In this document: positions 58,508 to 64,000 of the stretch, in pieces | Layout of the letters: the number at the start of each line of letters is the position of its first letter | Numbering within the stretch: position 1 is the first letter of the stretch | Assembly: GCF_002999335.1 (NCBI RefSeq) | Contig: NW_020312403.1 | Coordinates: 1 to 64,000 of the forward strand | DNA from: Cyclospora cayetanensis | Lineage: Eukaryota; Apicomplexa; Conoidasida; Eucoccidiorida; Eimeriidae | Direction: 5' to 3' | DNA: 64,000 nt | Program-made: the position numbers and the translations under genes | The notes under the pieces: model-generated | Seen by the model: only the letters and a program-made list of their open reading frames with translations | The model's database searches: none | What the model was told of the DNA's origin: nothing

Positions 58508-60970
58508 TCACGGAGGAGAGGCCTGATGCGTAGATTCAGATGCGCGCGCAGCCAGAGCTTGCAACACCTCTGCTGAACCTTCAATGTGTCGTTGAAGCAG
58601 CTTGGACTCCCCTAAGTAATGGATCGACCCCTCCTCGCCTTCGCAGTGCAAGTCGGATCCCTCCGCTTCCCACGGTTGTTGCTGCTGCAGCGCGGCCAGC
58701 AACATCTTCGCATGCTTTGGATGGAAGTCATGCAAGCGACAAGCTCCCTCTGTGAGCAGGCGGTCTCGAAGGGAACTGTCCATACACCCCAGAGCAGCAG
58801 CAGCCGCAGCAGTGCGCGCCAGCTGGGCATCTGTCAGCGACTGCAGAGAACGGGCAAGCAGCTGCTGTAGCGACTGCAGCAGATCGAGACAGCATGAAGG
58901 AAACTCCTGCTGCCTAAGTCCACCAAGCAGCAGCTGCAGCACGTGAAGCAGCGCGAAGGCCAGGTGCCCCCCAGGAGGACGTGCAGCAAAACGAGCAGCA
59001 ACAATTGAAGCCACGCGATCCTGCTGCCGACGCAGCAGCTCTCCTGCTGCACTGTCTTCCTGCTCTGACAGCTGCCCTTGTTGTTCCTTTTGCTGCCGTT
59101 GCAGCTGTGGGAGAAGCAGCGCCAGTGCATGCGCCGATAGAAGCAGCGCTCTGTCCCTTAAGGAGGGCAGCAAGAGCAGGCTTTCTTCTGCAATGCTCTT
59201 CACCATTGCTGGTGGATGAAACCTATGGTACCTTGACAAGTACAGCAGAAGGATTGCAAGTTCTTTTCCTCTAAAATGCTGTAATTGCAAAGATACGTCG
59301 TTAGTGTTGGGGTCCTGATGGTGATCGTCAAGTTGATAGTCCCTCCTTCTAGTGGTTGTTGAAGGCGTGCGACTCTCTGCAGATGCCGGCGCTGTGTCGA
59401 AGTCTCTGGTGCTGGACGTGTTGAGCAATTCGCTTCTTTTTCTGCTAGGTTTTCTGCTTTCATTGGAGAGAAGATGCTGCAGCAAGGGTCTGCAGAGACG
59501 TGAGTCCGCAGTCTTCATCCGCAGCTGTGCGAGCAGGAGCATACTGATTCCACCTGCGTCGAGTGCATGCAGCCGCAGCAGCCCATGCTGCTGCCTGTAT
59601 TCAGTCTGCTGCGTCTGCTGCAGCAACACGTCTCCCACTGTGCGCAGCACTTCTGCATCTGCATGTTTTGCTGCCGCGAGGGCGTGCAGTGCAACGGCTA
59701 GCTGCAGTGGACGCAGCCGTTCGGAGGACTGCAGCAGCCACTGCCGCAGCTGCCGCAACAGACTAGGAGCACTTAGCTGCAGCTTCGCTACAGCATGCAG
59801 CAGCAGCAGCAAGTCTCTGTCGGTAGAGCGCGTGGCAGCAGGCGACGGCTGCAGCATACTCCTACACTCCCCCTCTGCGCCTACGAGATTTACCGGAGCT
59901 GGTATTTCCGAAGCTGCTGCCTGAGGGTTCGACGTTGGCGTTGTTGCTGCAGGTGTGTCAGCGCCTTCTCTCCTCTCGGAGTTCGTCCTGAGAGCCCATA
60001 TATTCGCCTCAGTACGACCAGCAGCAACAGCATCGGCAGCAACAGTTTCCTCAGAAGCAGAGCTAGCTGCCCTTTGAGACTCTTGAGCGTGTTGCTGCAG
60101 GGCCTGTTGCTCCTGTGGAACGCTACCAGCGCTGTGCTCTGCAAAGGCTGCACGACCAAGTCTGCTGTGTCTTTTATAGTCTGCTTTTTTCTGCTGCTGC
60201 TGCGTTTCTGCGGCGTCTTGCGGAGAAATGAGGCGGAGAGCCTCCTGAAGAAGAAGAGAAGGCCTGTGGTTTACTCGGGCAAAGGCATTGAAGATGGTGA
60301 CGATATCACCGAGTGTCAGCTGTTGCTGCCGCTGAGAAGGCGCTCTCGGCTTTTCAGGATCATGCTGCTTGCGGTAACTTTGGCTGGAAAGCAGCAGCGG
60401 TGCATCTACAAGCTGACGCTGCTTCTTCAGGAGGGGCAAGAGGGCTGCTGCTGCATCTCGCCACACGTGTCGTGGCAGCAGCTCGTGGTGTCTTGACAGC
60501 ACCTGCAGCACCTGAGCCGCCTCCCGAGGCGACACCTCTTGCCGCTGCATGGCGTCCAAGGCACTAGAAGCAGCACACTGAAGCAGCAACAAGGGTTTTC
60601 CGCGTCTTACTGCCCTGCGTAGAACCTTTAAAGGAGACTCCCCTGCAGCTCCCCCTGGTGCCTTTACTGGAGCAGCTGCTGCTGCAGCCGTTCCCAGCGC
60701 CGGTGTTGCAGCTGCTCGAGCAGAATGTTGAGGGGTGGCGGATGCAGCATCTGCAGCCGTCCTTTCGTGCGTTTCACACAAGGCTCTTCGGCACAGGGGC
60801 GGCGGCGCTGGTGATGCTGCAGCTGCTCCTGCCAAGTGCGACACGTTGCCGGAAGTCGCCACGCCAGCGGAGGAGGTCAAGAACGGAGGAGCAGTAGATG
60901 TTGATGCTTTGGCTGTCTGCTGCGCCGCAGCAAAGAAAGCCGCTATATTTCCGCGTTTGATGAAGTGCAT
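58508..60970 (-). CDS. large helical-repeat protein, probable organelle RNA factor
   Basis: An intronless frame of 820 residues. The first ATG in frame is at 60970 (MHFIKRGNIAAFFAAAQQ); the frame is open slightly further but without ATG. The N-terminus is basic, Ala/Ser/Thr-rich and free of acids, as in mitochondrial presequences. After a low-complexity section, repeated amphipathic helices appear: SPREAAQVLQVLSRHHELL, LTLGDIVTIFNAFARVNH, RPLQLAVALHALAAAKH, LQHFRGKELAILLLYLSRYH and AQLARTAAAAAALGCMD. This pattern of about 35-40 residues resembles the helical repeats of apicomplexan RAP and FASTK-like proteins that bind mitochondrial rRNA fragments and mRNA. No RAP domain is visible at the C-terminus (ARASESTHQASPP), so it is either a repeat-only relative or lacks a 3' exon. 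The frame is spread with CAG-type Gln/Ala runs. Fold and location are inferred. Confidence 0.65.
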   Translation of the reverse strand: MHFIKRGNIAAFFAAAQQTAKASTSTAPPFLTSSAGVATSGNVSHLAGAAAASPAPPPLCRRALCETHERTAADAASATPQHSARAAATPALGTAAAAAAPVKAPGGAAGESPLKVLRRAVRRGKPLLLLQCAASSALDAMQRQEVSPREAAQVLQVLSRHHELLPRHVWRDAAAALLPLLKKQRQLVDAPLLLSSQSYRKQHDPEKPRAPSQRQQQLTLGDIVTIFNAFARVNHRPSLLLQEALRLISPQDAAETQQQQKKADYKRHSRLGRAAFAEHSAGSVPQEQQALQQHAQESQRAASSASEETVAADAVAAGRTEANIWALRTNSERREGADTPAATTPTSNPQAAASEIPAPVNLVGAEGECRSMLQPSPAATRSTDRDLLLLLHAVAKLQLSAPSLLRQLRQWLLQSSERLRPLQLAVALHALAAAKHADAEVLRTVGDVLLQQTQQTEYRQQHGLLRLHALDAGGISMLLLAQLRMKTADSRLCRPLLQHLLSNESRKPSRKRSELLNTSSTRDFDTAPASAESRTPSTTTRRRDYQLDDHHQDPNTNDVSLQLQHFRGKELAILLLYLSRYHRFHPPAMVKSIAEESLLLLPSLRDRALLLSAHALALLLPQLQRQQKEQQGQLSEQEDSAAGELLRRQQDRVASIVAARFAARPPGGHLAFALLHVLQLLLGGLRQQEFPSCCLDLLQSLQQLLARSLQSLTDAQLARTAAAAAALGCMDSSLRDRLLTEGACRLHDFHPKHAKMLLAALQQQQPWEAEGSDLHCEGEEGSIHYLGESKLLQRHIEGSAEVLQALAARASESTHQASPP

Positions 60971-61713
60971 CGATGCGGCGCAGCCTTCAGCTGCCACGAA
61001 GGAAGGGGACTGGGGTAAAAAAGAGACCTAAGTGCAGGGAACGGGGGGAGGGTGCGAAAAAGAGTCGGATGGTCATGCGAATTTGCACTTTAAGATCAGG
61101 AGGCCCCTACAGGAGGGGCCCCCCTCCCCCCGCCGCTGGGCATGATGGTGGCAATCTTCTTCCTGGCGCGGCTCGACGGAACGCTTGCGGTAGTGGAAAC
61201 AGCAGCTAGGCCTAAATGAGGAGAAAGTAAGAAATATTTCAGCAAGAGAGCCAGTCATTTTCCCTTCAAGGATCCCTTCCTCCGTCCGGTCCACCTACGC
61301 ACAATCCAGCGGCGGCGACAGCAGCAGCAGTCGCCAGCTGCTGCTGCTGTCGACAAGACACACGGGGCAGGCGGGAGGAGCAAGCCCAGTGGGCAGAGAG
61401 ATCCGATTCTTTTGCCTCTTTTTGCCTTATTCCTTCTGGTGTTTAGGTGTATTTATGCTCCTCTTCGTGTGCTGCCGGCGCACCTCCCGCAACTCAACCC
61501 CCGGGAGCAGGGGGAACCTCTATTCACCCTCCTCCGCTGTCTGTTGAGCCTGCTTCCGCTTTCTGCCTCAGAGAGGGCGAGAAGGCCGAGAGGCACACGA
61601 CGCTGTCTCAAGCGATTTGCTCGTGCGTGACAGCTGTCTGTGTTGCATCTCAGACTTTCCCCTTCCCCCGTCTCTCCCTCCGAGACTGGGCAGCTTGCCT
61701 TGTGGGATTGACC
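60971..61713. other. divergent promoter region
   Basis: The minus-strand helical-repeat gene and the plus-strand phosphatase gene diverge from here. A frame is open on the plus strand from 61447 into the phosphatase but has no ATG before 61714. CAG-type triplets lie at 61310-61350. Confidence 0.5.
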
Positions 61714-64000
61714 ATGCAGCCACAGCGGAGGCAGCCTTCAGCAGTTGTGGCTGTTGCTGCGGCTACGCTGCGCCGCTTGGCAGAGCGCAGCAGGGGCAGG
61801 TCCAGTGTGCGGGGGGTTATTCAGGGGGATGCGGCAGCTGTGTGGCCTTCACTGCGCCTCGCCTTTCCAACGCAAGGCGACTGGACTGTTGCTGCTGCTG
61901 CTTCTGCCCCTGCTCCTTCAAAGCAACAACGCCGCTATGCGTCTTTCGCAGCATGCCCCCGCAGAGCAGCCACCCCTCCGCAGGGAGCGGCTGGCCCTGC
62001 GGTTTGTTGCTCCTCGCCGCGTTCTTCTGCCATGCTATGGGCTTTCGCGCTTGCAGCGCTGCCTGCCTTCGCCTTCAAGAGCATGCAGCAGCGGCAGCAG
62101 TCGCAGCCGCTGAAGCCGCTGCTGGCTCCGCAAGGCAACAGACGCGGGCAGAGGCAGGGCGTAGCTGGGAAGAAGGGTTCCTGGGGGGCGATATTTCTCC
62201 AGTCGCCAGCGCGATGCGAGCAGCCACAGCAGCATGAAGCGCAAAGGCATTCGCTGCTGCTGCAGCAACTCGTGAAGCAGCCTCGAAGTGCATGGTCGCT
62301 GTCTGTACAGCCCACACAACTGGCTCTGCAGCACTTAGGCCTTGCAGCCGGTGTTTCCCAAGTGGCTGCAAACAGCCCTGTTGAGGACAGAGCGCTCATC
62401 GCCAATGTCAGCGCTGTCGCTGCTGGTGCCACGGGAGCCGCAACACCCGCTGGTTTCGCTGCTACACAGAATCAGCAGGAGCTCCTCGCGCAGCGGATTT
62501 TTCCAGAGGCCGCAGCCACTGGGGCTGCTGCTGCCGCAGGCACCTCCTCTGACACACCCCCACCAGGTGCTGCCGTCGTGCAATCCGTTCAGCTGGCAAT
62601 TCGCTCGAAGGAGGGAAACCTGCAACGGCCTTGCTGCCTCGTTGCCATCGTGGACGGCCATGGCGGTCCTGAAGTCGGTGAGCTTTTGCTTCAGAGAGCC
62701 GTTTGTTGCTGGTGTCGCTGCTCCTACGAAACACCTACTCCAAACTCAAGATTCAGCCTCGTGAAACAGCGCCTCGAGCAGCTCCGACGCTTCCTATTCT
62801 GCGTGCAATCTCTGCTGCTCTTCCTGCGGTTGCAGCTGAATACGTTCACGCGGAACTCCCACGCTTTGTGGCTGCTGAACTGGCAGCAACAGGCGATCCC
62901 GGCGATTTGGAAATGATGGAAAAAGCACTTAGTCGCGCCTTTTGCCGCCTGGTGCGTTGTCTGCGTTGCTTCTCGGGGTTGGCTCCTCCCTTCGCGTTGG
63001 GCAAGAGATAAACGGGAGGAGAATTTTTTGTTTGACCCCTCTAAAGAAGGAACAACCTGTGGATGCGTTGGCATCACAACCCCGAATTCGGGTGTACAGG
63101 CAGCACGACGTTTTCCTCGAGAGCGTCTTTCTTCCCTTCCCTACTCCACGGCTGTGTATTTGGCTGGGTGGTTCCTAGTCGTCTGCTGCGGCTATAAAAT
63201 AATGCTGCGGGTGGTGGCTAGAAGTGCTGTTGTTGCTCAAGGAGATCGTGCCTTCCCTGCTGATTTCTGCCTGCTGCTGCAGGATGAAGCTATAGGCGCT
63301 TCTGTCGATGCAGCGTATGGGATCGGTATCAAACGGAGTGTCAGGGCAAGTCTGATACTGCTGCTGCTGTTACTGCTGCCCTTTACCACCTATGGACAGC
63401 GCCTTTGCAGTGCATATGTCTGCGCAAGGGCGTGCATATGGGCTGCCTTATCGCTGCATGCGTTTCCTCGGGAGGATGCAGCGATCAGAGGCCTTCAAGG
63501 CAGCGGCGTGAAAGCGAGAAAAGGCCGCGGGAACTCACCTCATGCGTGTTGGGGTTCACAGTGGGGTGGGGGGTGGGGGGGATATGCTGCATTGACTTCG
63601 TGAATATCAGTGCACTCGCGCATGCGATCAGTCCGTGTTTGAGTGAATTCGCAGTTAGTGATCCGGATTCATGACTTCAGGCGAGCCTGCATGTTGTTTT
63701 TTGGTTGTTTGTATCGCCGTGTGCTATTCTTTTTCTGTGAAACCTCATCTGCGGGAGGCCTGTGATCCTTCCGCCCCTGCTTGCGCGCGTGCATGCTTGC
63801 CGCATGCAGGTTGGAGCCTGCTGCATTGCCTTGCTTTTTACAGAAAAGGGAGTGGTTGTCGCCAACAGCGGCGATTGCATGGCTGTCCTGCAGCGCAAAG
63901 GCAGAAGCAGTAGGAAGAACGAGGAGGGGCCAGAAGTGGTTGAGCTCAATGTGCAGCACAATGCAAACTCGCCAGAGGAGAGGCGGCGTCTGCAGCAACT
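61714..64000 (+). CDS. PP2C phosphatase, pyruvate dehydrogenase phosphatase-like (partial)
   Basis: The gene is cut by the right edge. Exon 1 (61714-62677) starts at the first in-frame ATG, MQPQRRQPSAVVAVAAATLR, an Arg/Ala-rich acid-free start like a mitochondrial presequence. After low-complexity and Gln-rich parts come the PP2C motifs: SPVEDRALI (the usual ED of the metal site) and LVAIVDGHGGPEV (catalytic DGHGG). Exon 2 (62836-62951) continues AEYVHAELPRFVAAELA in matching phase, exon 3 is 63283-63325, and the exon from 63810 reads FTEKGVVVANSGDCMAVLQR (VAN-GD motif), then VQHNANSPEERRRLQQ. HNA(Q/N)-x-E-x2-RL is typical of pyruvate dehydrogenase phosphatases. The phase into the last exon does not fit directly, so an exon between 63326 and 63809 is missing. 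PDP activates the dehydrogenase complex by removing phosphate from E1-alpha. In apicomplexans that complex is in the apicoplast, so the true substrate is open. Confidence 0.8.

Noticed and set aside
59795..60496. 233-codon plus-strand frame
   Set aside because: Shadow of the helical-repeat gene on the minus strand; no ATG and no motif.
62678..62694. 17-nt micro-intron in the PP2C gene (GTGAGC to TTCAG)
   Set aside because: It restores a frame but gives no PP2C similarity. The 158-nt intron to 62835 joins GGPEV directly to AEYVHAELP in the correct phase.

Overview
This is nuclear DNA of an apicomplexan parasite, most probably an eimeriid coccidian (Eimeria or a close relative such as Cyclospora). 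Three things point there. Coding exons in the two flanks are full of CAG/GCA triplet runs that encode poly-Gln, poly-Ala and poly-Ser. Genes have several short introns with GT..AG borders. The gene content is eukaryotic and apicomplexan: a RAP-domain protein, a UFD1-like protein with an N-terminal signal peptide as expected for apicoplast import, and splicing and RNA-binding proteins. I see no bacterial gene or operon, no CRISPR array and no rRNA gene.

Left flank (1-16.9 kb, CAG-rich, plus strand): a RAP-domain organelle RNA protein (1468-5916), an unrecognised multi-exon protein (8150-~10318), a signal-peptide-bearing UFD1 protein (11598-14296) and a four-knuckle CCHC protein matching ZCCHC9 (15002-16903).

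Middle (about 17-45 kb): a different landscape. CAG runs stop abruptly, the DNA is visibly more AT-rich, and long reading frames become rare. It holds one long, unrecognised multi-exon minus-strand gene ending in a membrane segment (21636-29636, most splice phases checked by hand), and several small genes with predicted signal peptides (34432-34755, 36382-36843, 38115-38678, and a signal-peptide exon at 41152). There are also decayed Ty3/gypsy-type pol fragments (32.3-34.1 kb and 41.6 kb) and at least seven copies of an old dispersed repeat. It looks like an island of secreted or surface-type genes and dead mobile DNA.

Right flank (45.2-64 kb, CAG-rich again): an R3H-domain protein (45231-47240), a poorly resolved minus-strand gene (48.9-50.1 kb), RBMX2, the Ist3/Snu17-type spliceosome protein (52602-55198), a WBP2/GRAM-type protein (55739-56698, minus), a large helical-repeat protein probably acting in an organelle (58508-60970, minus), and a pyruvate-dehydrogenase-phosphatase-like PP2C cut by the right edge (61714-64000).

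The flanks carry housekeeping RNA and organelle functions, including two organelle-RNA-type helical repeat proteins; the middle carries lineage-specific genes. Exon borders were placed by eye from splice motifs and reading phase. They are firm where phases are stated to agree and approximate elsewhere.
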